From Desulfocapsa sp. (GTDB taxonomy: Bacteria; Desulfobacterota; Desulfobulbia; Desulfobulbales; Desulfocapsaceae): a stretch of DNA of 24,641 nucleotides. The translations under genes were made by a program, and so were the position numbers. The stretch spans positions 1 to 24,641 of the forward strand of contig JAOZLM010000006.1 of the NCBI GenBank assembly GCA_029934815.1, in the 5' to 3' direction. Each line of letters opens with the position of its first letter. The first letter of the stretch is position 1. The notes beneath the pieces are model-generated. The model saw only the letters and a list, made by a program, of their open reading frames with translations. It was not told the DNA's origin and searched no databases. Positions 6,653 through 15,337 of this stretch are shown here, piece after piece.

Positions 6653-8296
6653 GTGAGTATTTCTGTAAAACTGAAAATTATTGCCGCTGTTTTTGTACTA
6701 CTGATCGTTGCAATGTTTGGGACAACATATTTAACTACGAAGAAGCAAGCGAATGATGGTCTCTTGATTAATTTAGCTGGTCGTCAGCGAATGCTTACCC
6801 AGAAAATGACCAAAGAATTACATCATTTTATGTATGTTTCCCTCCAAAAAGGCTCCCCTGACCAGGCTGCCATTAGTCGGGTACGTGCCACCATGAAAAT
6901 ATTTGATATGACGCTTGTTGCGTTAACGGCTGGTGGCAAAGCTCCACTTTCACTTGATTTGAAAAATACTGAATATCGAGAGTGTCCTGCTGCGGAAGGT
7001 AAAATAGAGGAACAGTTACGCAAGGTTTCAGGAATATGGAAGGCATTGGCAGAGGGCATAGAGAAACAATTAAACGCCACCGGATCTAACGATACAAATA
7101 AATTTATTCATAAAGAAAATGTGGTTCTGTTAAAAGAAATGAATATTGCTGTAGGGATGATGCAGAGAAGATCTGAAGGGAATGTTAGTTCTCTTCTAAG
7201 AACTCAGGGAATCATAGTTGCTGCCGGTTTTGGATTTATGGTGTGGGCTATGCTGGTGATTGCCGGAATCACCGGGCGCATTAATATTATGAAAAATTTC
7301 TGTGATATTTTTGGGAAGGGTGATCTCACTGCCCGTTCAAAGGTTTCTGGTGCAGATGAACTTGGGAAGATGGGTGCAAGCCTTGATACCATGGCGAAAA
7401 GCCTGCAAAATATTATCTCGGAAATTAACAGTGATGCAGCAAATCTTGACGGAACATCCGGTGATCTGCTTATTATTTCAAATCAGGTTTCCAGTGATTG
7501 TGAAAACAGTTCAAGCCGTGCAAGTTCCGTGGCCGCCGCCACTGAGGAGATGAGTTCCAATATGACCAGTGTCGCAGCGGCCGTTGAAGAGACAGCTACG
7601 AATGTGTCAACAATGGCAGATGCTGTAAACACCATGACTAATACAATCAAAAGCATTACAGATGACACCGAAGCTGCAAGAACAAAAACATCCGAAGCCG
7701 TGTCACAATCAAACTCTGCTTCCCAGCGTGTTGATGAATTGGGCAAAGCTGCAACGGAAATCAGTAAAGTCACTGAAGCGATTACTGAGATCTCAGAGCA
7801 AACAAATCTGCTTGCACTCAATGCAACAATTGAAGCTGCTCGTGCCGGTGAAGCTGGTAAGGGATTTGCCGTTGTCGCCAATGAGATTAAGGATCTTGCC
7901 AAGCAGACTGCAGATGCAACCCTTGATATTCGTGCCAAGATTGAGACCATCCAGGATTCAACTGATAATACCGTCAGTGAAATTGGTACTATTGTTGATA
8001 TTATTAATACCGTTGACGGGTTAGTCAGTGGAGTCGCGGTTGCCCTTGAGGAACAAGCGAACTCTGCCCTTGAAATTGCCGAAAATGTTGACCAGGCTTC
8101 CGCCGGAATTATGGAAGTGACAGAAAATGTGGCACAGAGTTCTGCCGTTTCACAGGAAGTTGCCAGTGATATTACTGATGTAAATAATGACATTACAGGA
8201 ATTAATAACGCCAGTGACGAACTATCCAGCAAAGCAGGTGCCCTGAGTAATCTTGCTTCGAATTTGTCTGAACGGGTGAGTCAATTTAAGACCTGA
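6653..8296 (+). CDS. Methyl-accepting chemotaxis protein with PilJ-type sensor domain
   Basis: A 547-residue inner-membrane chemoreceptor. Segments in order: TM1 (about 9-27); a periplasmic sensor opening with NLAGRQRMLTQKM (40-52), the signature of the PilJ/NarX-like four-helix domain; TM2 (about 186-208); a HAMP-like linker; and a long coiled-coil signalling domain. The conserved CheA/CheW-binding hairpin tip reads EQTNLLALNATIEAARAGEA, with GKGFAVVANEIKDLA after it (about 380-420). There is no C-terminal CheR/CheB-binding pentapeptide. GTG 6653 is chosen over in-frame GTG 6644 because AAGGTGG (6641-6647) suits it. Flanking terminators make it a single-gene unit, and no chemotaxis genes are nearby. 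The ligand is unknown; the PilJ/NarX relationship hints at a small anion. Confidence 0.94.
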   Translation: MSISVKLKIIAAVFVLLIVAMFGTTYLTTKKQANDGLLINLAGRQRMLTQKMTKELHHFMYVSLQKGSPDQAAISRVRATMKIFDMTLVALTAGGKAPLSLDLKNTEYRECPAAEGKIEEQLRKVSGIWKALAEGIEKQLNATGSNDTNKFIHKENVVLLKEMNIAVGMMQRRSEGNVSSLLRTQGIIVAAGFGFMVWAMLVIAGITGRINIMKNFCDIFGKGDLTARSKVSGADELGKMGASLDTMAKSLQNIISEINSDAANLDGTSGDLLIISNQVSSDCENSSSRASSVAAATEEMSSNMTSVAAAVEETATNVSTMADAVNTMTNTIKSITDDTEAARTKTSEAVSQSNSASQRVDELGKAATEISKVTEAITEISEQTNLLALNATIEAARAGEAGKGFAVVANEIKDLAKQTADATLDIRAKIETIQDSTDNTVSEIGTIVDIINTVDGLVSGVAVALEEQANSALEIAENVDQASAGIMEVTENVAQSSAVSQEVASDITDVNNDITGINNASDELSSKAGALSNLASNLSERVSQFKT

Positions 8297-8325
8297 ATTT
8301 TTTAATTCGGGCTGCTAGTATCTGG

Positions 8326-8364
8326 GGTTACACATTCTGTTTAGGGAGTGTGTAACCTTTTTTT
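8326..8364 (+). terminator. Rho-independent terminator of the chemoreceptor gene
   Basis: GGTTACACA (8326-8334) pairs perfectly with TGTGTAACC (8349-8357). Seven T follow (8358-8364). It separates the chemoreceptor from the seven-gene operon that begins at 8392. Confidence 0.92.
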
Positions 8365-8391
8365 ATGCCTTTACCAAAGAACTGAAAAATT

Positions 8392-9105
8392 ATGCTGTCT
8401 TCCCGGATAAACAAAAAAATCGGCCAGGCCATGTCTGATTATTCCATGCTTTCTGATGGAGACCATGTACTGGTTGCTGTTTCAGGCGGTGTCGACAGTC
8501 TGGCTCTTACCTACTTGTTAAAAGAGTGGCAAAAAAAAGCCCCCATTACATATCATCTGCATGTTGTCCATATCGATATGAATATATGGGAGAAAAGTAT
8601 GGGGGGAGTAAATCCTGTTATAGATGTTCACTCGCAAATGAAAAAAACAGGGCTGCCCTTGCACGTGGAGAAGAGTCTGCCCTTTCCTGAAGCAGAACGG
8701 AATTGTTTCAGTTGTTCAAAATTACGCCGCAAACAACTTTTTGATCTTGCCAGCCGATTTAAATGTAATAAGATTGCTTTTGGTCATCATAAAGATGATC
8801 TGCTTGAAACACTTTTTATCAATATGTTTTACAGTGGAAATATCTCCACCATGGTACCGGCGCAACAGCTGTTTGATGGTCGTTTAACGGTTATTCGGCC
8901 TCTTGCCTACCTTGAGAAGCGTGATGTGGAGAAAATCGCAGAAGATGCAGGGTTGAAAGCTGTTTCAAATTTATGCCCTCTTTCAGGTGACACTAAACGT
9001 GAGGAAGTGCAAAAGATGCTTGAGAATATATATAAACAAATTCCAGGTGCCAAGGCTTCTCTTTTTGCTTCAATGAAAAATGTACGTGAAGGATATATGC
9101 TGTGA
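8392..9105 (+). CDS. TtcA-family tRNA thiolation protein
   Basis: A 237-residue PP-loop ATPase. The adenylating loop SGGVDS is at 31-36. The cysteines C105-x2-C108 (NCFSCSKLRR) and C195 (NLCPLSGDTKR) match the three Fe-S-binding cysteines of TtcA, which 2-thiolates cytidine 32 of tRNA. GHHKDDLLETLFINMFYSG is the conserved PP-loop family segment. It is shorter than E. coli TtcA (about 310), so it may be a TtcA-like paralogue with another tRNA target. It starts the operon. No strong ribosome site is seen before ATG 8392, and an internal in-frame ATG (codon 14) cannot be ruled out. Its TGA overlaps the next gene's GTG by 4 bp. Confidence 0.87.
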   Translation: MLSSRINKKIGQAMSDYSMLSDGDHVLVAVSGGVDSLALTYLLKEWQKKAPITYHLHVVHIDMNIWEKSMGGVNPVIDVHSQMKKTGLPLHVEKSLPFPEAERNCFSCSKLRRKQLFDLASRFKCNKIAFGHHKDDLLETLFINMFYSGNISTMVPAQQLFDGRLTVIRPLAYLEKRDVEKIAEDAGLKAVSNLCPLSGDTKREEVQKMLENIYKQIPGAKASLFASMKNVREGYML

Positions 9106-10004
9106 AAACTGCCCTTGAATGTCTACCCTGTTATCTGCGGCAAGCTATGCAGGTAGTACGTCTTAGTACTGATAACAGTGAGTTACAGATTGAGGCTCTT
9201 CAGAAAGTGGCTGAGCTTGCAAGCAAAATGGATATGGATAAAACACCACCGGAAAATTCCGTTGCTGTCTATCGGGCACTGGCTGCAATAACTGCCTGCC
9301 CTGATCCGTATCGTGAGATAAAAAAAGAGTCTAATGAGCAGGCAATTGCTTTGCTTCCTCAATTCAGTGACATGGTTGCCAAAGCTACAGATCCACTGGA
9401 TATTGCCTTTCGTCTTGCCATAGGCGGAAATATAATTGATTATGGCGCAATGCAAAGTTTTGACATCGATGAAACGATGGAGCGTTGTTTGCAACGCGAA
9501 TATGCAATAGATGACAGTGGATTATTGTTACAGCGTCTGCGAAATCTGGATAGTGATGCAAAGGTACTCTATCTGGCAGATAATTCGGGTGAGATCGTGT
9601 ATGATTCTCTGGTTGTGAAAGAGCTAAGCGCAATGGGTTTGGATGTGACTGTGGCGGTAAAGAGTGGTGCAATTATAAATGATGCACTGCTAGAGGATGC
9701 ACGAAGCGCAGGGCTTGAAAGCTACGCAACAATTCTTGAAAACGGAACAAGTTGTCCGGGAACACCCCTTGCCAGTATTTCAGATGAATTAATGGTGGCG
9801 TTTGAAAATGCAGACATTATCCTGTCCAAGGGGCAGGGTAATTTTGAAACATTGTCAGAAGCGCAGGCGGAAATATTTTTTCTTCTTACGGTGAAATGTT
9901 CTGTGGTTGGATCGCATCTCGCTGAGATTAGCGGAACACAGCAGGAAAAACTGCCGGGAGAAGGGGAGTTGGTACTCTACTACTATAATGGAACTGAACA
10001 ATAA
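9102..10004 (+). CDS. DUF89 / ARMT1-like damage-control phosphatase family protein
   Basis: 300 residues of the DUF89 family, metal-dependent phosphatases thought to remove damaged or toxic phosphometabolites. The N-terminal ALECLPCYLRQA (C7-x2-C10) is the hallmark of the stand-alone prokaryotic subfamily. Metal-site segments are visible: YLADNSGEIVYDSLV, VKSGAIINDALLEDA and ILSKGQGNFETLSEA. The GTG start overlaps the TtcA-family stop by 4 bp (GTGA), with GAAGGA just upstream. Its TAA overlaps the asnS ATG (TAATG), so the three genes look translationally coupled. The physiological substrate is unknown. Confidence 0.9.
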   Translation: MKTALECLPCYLRQAMQVVRLSTDNSELQIEALQKVAELASKMDMDKTPPENSVAVYRALAAITACPDPYREIKKESNEQAIALLPQFSDMVAKATDPLDIAFRLAIGGNIIDYGAMQSFDIDETMERCLQREYAIDDSGLLLQRLRNLDSDAKVLYLADNSGEIVYDSLVVKELSAMGLDVTVAVKSGAIINDALLEDARSAGLESYATILENGTSCPGTPLASISDELMVAFENADIILSKGQGNFETLSEAQAEIFFLLTVKCSVVGSHLAEISGTQQEKLPGEGELVLYYYNGTEQ

Positions 10005-11359
10005 TGGCCGCACGTATTCAGAAACTGTTACAACAGAAACCCGGTGAAGGGGAAATTACCGTAAATGGATGGGTACGCACCCGTCGTGATACCGGTTCGT
10101 TTTCATTCCTTGAAATAAATGATGGCTCCTGTCTTTCTAATTTGCAGGTGATTGCTGATGGAACTCTGGAAAATTATGAGGAAGAAATCTCTAAACTGAG
10201 TGCCGGATGCAGTGTGGAAATCACAGGTGTGTTGCAGGAATCTCCGGCCAAAGGACAGACTGTAGAACTTCAGGCTGCAATTATTACAGTTATTGGCTGG
10301 GCAGATCCTGAAACATACCCCTTACAGAAAAAGCGTCATAGTCTGGAGTTTTTACGTTCCATTAGCCATCTACGTCCAAGAACCAATGCTCTTGGAGCTG
10401 TCACCAGGATACGTTCCCGTTTAACAATCGCTGTAAACTTGTTTTTTCAGGAGCGTGATTTTATACAGGTGCATACACCGATTATTACCACCAGTGATTG
10501 TGAGGGTGCCGGTGAAATGTTTCAGGTCAGTGCCACCGGAGAAAAAAAAGATGCTCCATTTTTTGGATCATCGGCAGGGCTAACAGTAAGTGGACAGTTG
10601 CAGGCCGAAGTCTACGCCATGGCTCTTGGTCAGGTGTACACTTTTGGACCTACCTTTCGGGCAGAGAATTCTAATACAAGTCGTCATCTGGCTGAGTTCT
10701 GGATGATAGAGCCGGAAATGGCTTTTTGTGATCTGGAGTGCAATATGGCGATTGCCACCGATCTTCTGAAGTTTGTTTTGCAGGATGTGTTGAAGAATTG
10801 CGTCGAAGATCTGACACTCTGTAACAAGTTTATCGAAAAGGGACTTCTGCAAAAATTACAGGATGTGGTTGATAAGGACTTCGTCCATCTTACCTACACA
10901 GAAGCTGTTGAAAAGTTGCAAGATGTCAAAGAAGCTTTTGAGTATCCTGTGGAGTGGGGAATCGATCTACAATCAGAGCATGAACGATATCTCACTGAAA
11001 AAGTATATAAATGTCCGGTGATTGTTACTGATTATCCAGCTTCCATAAAACCCTTCTATATGCGGGTGAGTGATGACGGAAAAACTGTGGCAGCCATGGA
11101 TATTCTCGTACCTGGAATAGGTGAGATTGTAGGCGGCAGCCAACGTGAAGAGCGCCTCAAAGTTCTCGAAAAGCGAATGAAGAATGCAGGAATTGATATA
11201 GAAGAATATGATTGGTATCTGGATCTCAGGCGTTACGGAACTGTTCCCCATGCAGGCTTTGGTTTAGGCTTTGAAAGGCTTGTGCAGTTTGCCACTGGAA
11301 TGAGTAATATTCGTGAGGTTATTCCTTTTCCAAGAACGCCCGGGTTTGCACCATGCTGA
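10004..11359 (+). CDS. asnS: Asparaginyl-tRNA synthetase
   Basis: 451 residues, a class IIb aminoacyl-tRNA synthetase that charges tRNA-Asn. The N-terminal OB-fold anticodon-binding domain (about 1-110) contains VNGWVRTRRDTGSFSFLEI. The catalytic core has motif 2, FRAENSNTSRHLAEFWMIEP, and motif 3, GFGLGFERLVQFATGMSNIR followed by EVIPFPRTPG. MSNIREVIPFPR is the AsnRS form rather than the AspRS form. It is slightly shorter than E. coli AsnS (466). The start overlaps the DUF89 stop by one base. Its presence means that Asn-tRNA can be made directly rather than only by transamidation. Confidence 0.97.
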   Translation: MAARIQKLLQQKPGEGEITVNGWVRTRRDTGSFSFLEINDGSCLSNLQVIADGTLENYEEEISKLSAGCSVEITGVLQESPAKGQTVELQAAIITVIGWADPETYPLQKKRHSLEFLRSISHLRPRTNALGAVTRIRSRLTIAVNLFFQERDFIQVHTPIITTSDCEGAGEMFQVSATGEKKDAPFFGSSAGLTVSGQLQAEVYAMALGQVYTFGPTFRAENSNTSRHLAEFWMIEPEMAFCDLECNMAIATDLLKFVLQDVLKNCVEDLTLCNKFIEKGLLQKLQDVVDKDFVHLTYTEAVEKLQDVKEAFEYPVEWGIDLQSEHERYLTEKVYKCPVIVTDYPASIKPFYMRVSDDGKTVAAMDILVPGIGEIVGGSQREERLKVLEKRMKNAGIDIEEYDWYLDLRRYGTVPHAGFGLGFERLVQFATGMSNIREVIPFPRTPGFAPC

Positions 11360-11386
11360 TAAGACGAAATTTGAAAGGAAGTAATA

Positions 11387-12073
11387 ATGTCTAAAGGGCC
11401 TGCTGTTCAAAAAATGTTTGACGGTATTGCCGCAGACTACGATCTGATGAACCGGGTTATGACCATGGGGCAGGATCAGCGCTGGCGACGTTTTGTTGCT
11501 GCCAAAGCTGGTGATCCACAAGGTGGCTGGGTTCTTGATCTGGCTACTGGTACCGGAGATATTGCCTCTTTAATGGAAAAAGAGCATCCCGAGGCGCAAC
11601 ATATCGGAGCGGATTTCTCCATTAATATGCTGCTTGAGGCCAAAAAACGTTTTGCCTCTCAGAGTATTAACTGGCAGGCAAGTGATGCGAACTGTCTGCC
11701 TTATAAAGATAACAGCTTTGAATCTGTAACCTTTGGATATTTACTAAGAAACGTAGATGACAGTTTGAAGGTATTGCAGGAGATCCACAGAGTTTTAAAA
11801 CCCGGCGGAAGGGTGGTGTGTTTAGATACGACACCACCTACAAAGAATATATTGTATCCTTTTATTCGCTTTTATTTTCGTTTTGGGATCCCACTTCTGG
11901 GCCGAATGATTGCAAGTGACGAGGCGGCTTACAGTTACCTTACTGGTTCCACCATGGACTTCCATGAGGCGCAGGAGCTGGCAGATATTTTCACAGAAGC
12001 TGGTTTTACTGCAGTTGATTATAAAAAATTTATGATGGGAACGATAGGTGTTCATTGGGGAATGAAAAGATGA
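11387..12073 (+). CDS. ubiE: Demethylmenaquinone methyltransferase (UbiE/MenG)
   Basis: 228 residues, a class I SAM-dependent methyltransferase that adds the last methyl group to demethylmenaquinone. Family signatures are VQKMFDGIAADYDLMNRVMT at the N-terminus, the SAM loop VLDLATGTGDIA, SVTFGYLLRNVDD, and EIHRVLKPGGRVVCLD. FMMGTIGVHWGMKR is the typical C-terminus. It lies 27 bp after asnS with a good AAAGGAAG site. In an anaerobic respirer the menaquinone role is more likely than ubiquinone, but sequence alone does not separate them. Its stop codon lies inside the first unit of the heptamer repeat leading to hisD. Confidence 0.94.
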   Translation: MSKGPAVQKMFDGIAADYDLMNRVMTMGQDQRWRRFVAAKAGDPQGGWVLDLATGTGDIASLMEKEHPEAQHIGADFSINMLLEAKKRFASQSINWQASDANCLPYKDNSFESVTFGYLLRNVDDSLKVLQEIHRVLKPGGRVVCLDTTPPTKNILYPFIRFYFRFGIPLLGRMIASDEAAYSYLTGSTMDFHEAQELADIFTEAGFTAVDYKKFMMGTIGVHWGMKR

Positions 12074-12114
12074 ACATTGAACATCGAATTATAAAAACCG
12101 TGAACGTTGAGTTA
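12071..12114 (+). repeat. Degenerate 7-bp tandem repeat between ubiE and hisD
   Basis: TGAACAT occurs twice in tandem (12071-12084) and is followed by the degenerate unit CGAATTA. After a 9-bp interruption come TGAACGT and TGAGTTA (12101-12114). It includes the ubiE TGA and reaches the first base of the hisD ATG, so it makes up the whole intergenic region. Confidence 0.5.
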
Positions 12115-13424
12115 TGATAATAAAACCACTTAAAACAAATAGCGCAGACGGTGAAGCCTGTCTTGCAAAACTCCTCTCCCGTTTCCAACCGGCAGAAAAT
12201 AACTGCCGTGACCTTGTTGCTGAAATAATAGAACAGGTGAAAACACGAGGCGATGAAGCGGTTCTTGAATATAGCCGTAAGTTTGATGCTCCAAATCTTG
12301 CCGCTGATTCCCTGAAAGTTTCCACAGAAGAGTTGAAAGAAGCTTACGAATTGGTTGACGATGATTTTCTCGAGACATTAGCAAAAGCAATAGAACGGAT
12401 TCAGAGTTTCCATGAACGTGAAATGGAAGATTCCTGGATGCAGACTAGAGAAAACGGAACCATTGTTGGCAGGATGGTTCGTCCCGTTGACGCTGCTGGT
12501 TTGTATGTTCCAGGAGGGCAGGGAGGATCAACACCCCTTGTTTCTTCCGTGCTGATGAATGGAATTCCAGCAGGAATCGCAGGAGTAACACAACGGGTAA
12601 TGCTAACCCCGCCAAATAAAGAAGGAAAGGTCAGCCCGCATCTGTTGGTTGCTGCTCAGGAAATTGGAATTGTGGATATCTTCAAGGCGGGTTCTGCCTG
12701 GGGCATTGCTGCTCTTGCCCATGGCACAGAAACTATCCCGGCCGTTGATGCAATTGTAGGCCCTGGTAATCAATTTGTTACAGAAGCAAAATCGCAGGTA
12801 TCAAATATGCTGCGTATTGATATGATTGCAGGGCCGTCAGAAGTGCTAATTGTAGCCGATACAAGTGCAAAGGCCAACCATGTAGCGGCAGATATGCTGG
12901 CACAGGCGGAACACGACCCTATGGCTCTTGCGGTTCTGGTCACAACAGAAGAAGCTCTGGCAGACGATGTATTAACAGAGCTTGATCGGCAACTTGCAAA
13001 ACTCAGCCGTGCAGATATTGCCAGGAAATCGTTGGCTGACCGAGGTGTAATTCTCATAGCCGAAAATCAGGAAGAAGCAATCAGTATAGCCAATGATATT
13101 GCCATCGAACATCTTGAGCTAATGATTGAAGATCCCTGGGAAGTACTCCCTCAGATCAGACACGCAGGAGCAATATTTTTAGGACACAATACCCCGGAAG
13201 CTGCAGGCGATTATCTGGCAGGGCCAAATCATGTATTGCCTACCATGGGAACAGCTCGTTATTCTTCAGCTCTTGGAGTTGAAACATTTCTTAAAAAGAG
13301 TTCTATTATCAGTTATTCTCGGCAGGCACTTATTGAGGATGGCGACCATATTCGTTTACTGGCAGGGCTTGAAGGTTTAACTGCCCATGCTGCATCTGTT
13401 ACAGAGCGTTTGCAAGACAAGTGA
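12114..13424 (+). CDS. hisD: Histidinol dehydrogenase
   Basis: 436 residues, zinc-dependent and NAD-linked. It performs the last two oxidations of histidine synthesis (histidinol to histidine). Signature segments are GLYVPGGQGGSTPLVSSVLM, VDAIVGPGNQFVTEAK, DMIAGPSEVLIVAD, AQAEHDPMALAVLVT, IAIEHLELM and LPTMGTARYSSALGVETFL. Zn and catalytic His/Glu candidates lie in the last four. No proper Shine-Dalgarno sequence precedes ATG 12114; only the repeat-derived TTGAG is present, so translation may be weak or coupled to ubiE. The stop overlaps the rsmG GTG by 4 bp. Confidence 0.97.
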   Translation: MIIKPLKTNSADGEACLAKLLSRFQPAENNCRDLVAEIIEQVKTRGDEAVLEYSRKFDAPNLAADSLKVSTEELKEAYELVDDDFLETLAKAIERIQSFHEREMEDSWMQTRENGTIVGRMVRPVDAAGLYVPGGQGGSTPLVSSVLMNGIPAGIAGVTQRVMLTPPNKEGKVSPHLLVAAQEIGIVDIFKAGSAWGIAALAHGTETIPAVDAIVGPGNQFVTEAKSQVSNMLRIDMIAGPSEVLIVADTSAKANHVAADMLAQAEHDPMALAVLVTTEEALADDVLTELDRQLAKLSRADIARKSLADRGVILIAENQEEAISIANDIAIEHLELMIEDPWEVLPQIRHAGAIFLGHNTPEAAGDYLAGPNHVLPTMGTARYSSALGVETFLKKSSIISYSRQALIEDGDHIRLLAGLEGLTAHAASVTERLQDK

Positions 13425-14095
13425 AAACTGAGTTTAATTTTAGCAAAGAGTTGGTAACTGCTTGTGAGCGTTTAGAGCTTGCAGAGCCCGACGATAGGGC
13501 AATAAACAAACTAATTAGTTATTTTTTAGAGCTGAAAAAGTGGAGTCGTAAAGTAAATCTTATCGCCAAAGGAACAGGTGACGTAGAAATACTTGAAAAA
13601 CATTTTCTGGATTCCCTTACATTGCTGCCAGCCCTCACGGGACATAATCCCCACCTCCTGGATATAGGAACAGGTGCAGGTTTTCCCGGTTTAGTTTGTA
13701 AAGCAGCAATGCCTGAATTGACTGTCACTCTTGTTGAACCACGTTTTAAACGAGTCTCTTTTCTGCGTCATATAATACGAACCTTGCAGCTTGAGAATAT
13801 TACTGTGCTGGAATGCAGGGCAGAAGATGAAGTGAAATTACCAACAGAGAGTGGTTTTACCCATATCACAAGCCGGGCAGTGAGCGAAATAAAACTCTTT
13901 CTTGCCATGTGTGACAGGTTCGCAGCAACGGGTAGCAAAGTCATCTGTATGAAGGGTCCCAAATGGAAAGAGGAATTGAATAGCTTTGATGCCTCCAATT
14001 CTGATAAAGTGTTTAAATTTGTAAGTACAACAGAATATATATTGCCGGAAAGTAAAAGTCTCCGGAACGTAATGGTTTTTGATTCTATAAAATAA
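13421..14095 (+). CDS. rsmG: 16S rRNA (guanine-527-N7)-methyltransferase RsmG
   Basis: 224 residues, a SAM-dependent methyltransferase that makes m7G527 of 16S rRNA in the 530 loop. Typical segments are VNLIAKGTGDVEILEKHFLD and SLTLLPAL, the SAM loop LLDIGTGAGFPGLVCKAAMP, LTVTLVEPRFKRVSFLRHII, and ITSRAVSEIKLFLAMC. The GTG start is fixed by the 4-bp GTGA overlap with hisD. In many bacteria rsmG neighbours mnmG or parAB; here it sits inside an amino-acid biosynthesis operon. Confidence 0.95.
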   Translation: MKTEFNFSKELVTACERLELAEPDDRAINKLISYFLELKKWSRKVNLIAKGTGDVEILEKHFLDSLTLLPALTGHNPHLLDIGTGAGFPGLVCKAAMPELTVTLVEPRFKRVSFLRHIIRTLQLENITVLECRAEDEVKLPTESGFTHITSRAVSEIKLFLAMCDRFAATGSKVICMKGPKWKEELNSFDASNSDKVFKFVSTTEYILPESKSLRNVMVFDSIK

Positions 14096-14106
14096 AGGGA
14101 ATAAAA

Positions 14107-15180
14107 ATGAAGAAAATAGCAGTGTTGGCAGGAGACGGAATCGGCCCTGAAGTTATGGCAGAAGCCATAAAAGTGTTAGATGCAGCCCAGAAAAAGTTTG
14201 ACTTTGAACTCAGTTATGAATCAGCCGATGTAGGTGGAATTGCCATCGATAATCACGGCGAAGCACTCCCTGCTGCAACCGTAAAGTTATGCGAAGAGAG
14301 TGATGCAATTCTTTTCGGTTCTGTTGGTGGTCCCAAGTGGGAAAGCCTGCCTCCTGAGCAACAGCCAGAACGTGCAGCTCTGCTTCCTCTTCGGAAACAT
14401 TTCGATCTTTTTTGCAATCTTCGGCCTGCACGTGTTTTTAAATCCCTTACTGCTGCCTGCCCGTTGCGTGCAGATATCATTGGAGAAGGGTTCGATATCC
14501 TCTGTGTTCGTGAGCTTACCTCCGGAATTTACTTCGGTACACCGAAAGGACGTGAAGGAGAAGGGCCAGATGAAAGAGCATTTGATACCATGGCTTATAA
14601 ACGTTCCGAAATCGACCGTATTGCCCGTATGGCTTTTGATGCAGCCAGACTGCGTAGTAAAAAAGTAACATCTATCGATAAAGCAAACGTACTCACCACT
14701 ATGGTTTTATGGCGTGAAGTTGTAATTGAAGTTTCTAAGGATTATCCGGATGTGGAGCTTGCTCACCTCTATGTTGATAATGCAACCATGCAGCTAGTAC
14801 GTGATCCCCATCAGTTTGATGTAATGCTTTGTGGAAATATGTTTGGTGATATTATTTCTGACGAATCTGCAATGCTTACCGGTTCAATGGGATTACTTGC
14901 CTCTGCCAGTCTTAATAAAGATAAGTTCGGTCTTTATGAACCAGCTGGTGGATCTGCTCCAGATATTGCGGGACAAGGTATCGCAAATCCCATTGCTGAA
15001 ATACTTTCAGCCGGGATGATGCTTCGTCACAGCTTTGGACTCGATGCTGCTGCAGATGCTATTGACAAAGCTGTAGAGGCAACTCTTGATAAAGGCATTT
15101 GTACGGCTGATATTGCTACCGGATCAACTAAAGCTGTGGGAACTGTAGCTATGGGTGATGCAATAGTAGCTGCACTGTAA
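14107..15180 (+). CDS. leuB: 3-isopropylmalate dehydrogenase
   Basis: 357 residues, the NAD-dependent oxidative decarboxylation step of leucine synthesis. Family marks are VLAGDGIGPEVMAEAIKVLD, GSVGGPKWESLP, the Arg cluster around LLPLRKHFDLFCNLRPARVF, ELTSGIYFG, SIDKANVL, and GNMFGDIISDESAMLTGSMG (catalytic Lys and metal Asp residues). The loop after LRPARVF and the LTSGIYFG stretch fit isopropylmalate rather than isocitrate. It has a good AAAGGGA site and lies 11 bp after rsmG. It ends the seven-gene operon, with a terminator at 15311. No leuA, leuC or leuD is in the window. Confidence 0.97.
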   Translation: MKKIAVLAGDGIGPEVMAEAIKVLDAAQKKFDFELSYESADVGGIAIDNHGEALPAATVKLCEESDAILFGSVGGPKWESLPPEQQPERAALLPLRKHFDLFCNLRPARVFKSLTAACPLRADIIGEGFDILCVRELTSGIYFGTPKGREGEGPDERAFDTMAYKRSEIDRIARMAFDAARLRSKKVTSIDKANVLTTMVLWREVVIEVSKDYPDVELAHLYVDNATMQLVRDPHQFDVMLCGNMFGDIISDESAMLTGSMGLLASASLNKDKFGLYEPAGGSAPDIAGQGIANPIAEILSAGMMLRHSFGLDAAADAIDKAVEATLDKGICTADIATGSTKAVGTVAMGDAIVAAL

Positions 15181-15218
15181 AAGATATGATTTTATATGGG
15201 TGCGGTTTTTAGCCCGCA

Positions 15219-15296
15219 GGGTCACAACTGGTCACTGTCAAATGTCCACGCTCGTTCCTCGCTGCGGGATTATTTGACAGTAACCAGTTGCAACCC
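15219..15296. repeat. Long inverted repeat downstream of leuB
   Basis: Two 25-bp arms (15219-15243 and 15272-15296) are complementary at 22 of 25 positions. Their core is AACTGGT then ACTGTCAAAT, separated by one mismatch. They enclose a 28-nt GC-rich loop containing ACGCTCGTTCCTCGCTGCG. No T run follows, so it is not itself an intrinsic terminator. Its sequence is unrelated to the three hairpin repeats. Confidence 0.8.
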
Positions 15297-15310
15297 TTGC
15301 TCTTAGGTTT

Positions 15311-15337
15311 AGTGGGAATTGTTGCTCACTTTTTTTT
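15311..15337 (+). terminator. Probable rho-independent terminator of the leuB operon
   Basis: AGTG (15311-15314) and AA pair with TT and CACT (15327-15330) across a small internal mismatch. A run of eight T follows from 15330. The stem is weaker than the other terminators in the window, but the long T run supports it. Confidence 0.6.

Noticed and set aside
7483..8232. 249-codon minus-strand ORF opposite the chemoreceptor
   Set aside because: Low-complexity Ser/Ala/Val peptide, antisense to the coiled-coil signalling domain; a shadow frame.
15219..15296. Inverted repeat as the leuB terminator
   Set aside because: No T run follows the stem, and the loop is 28 nt; a better terminator lies at 15311-15337.
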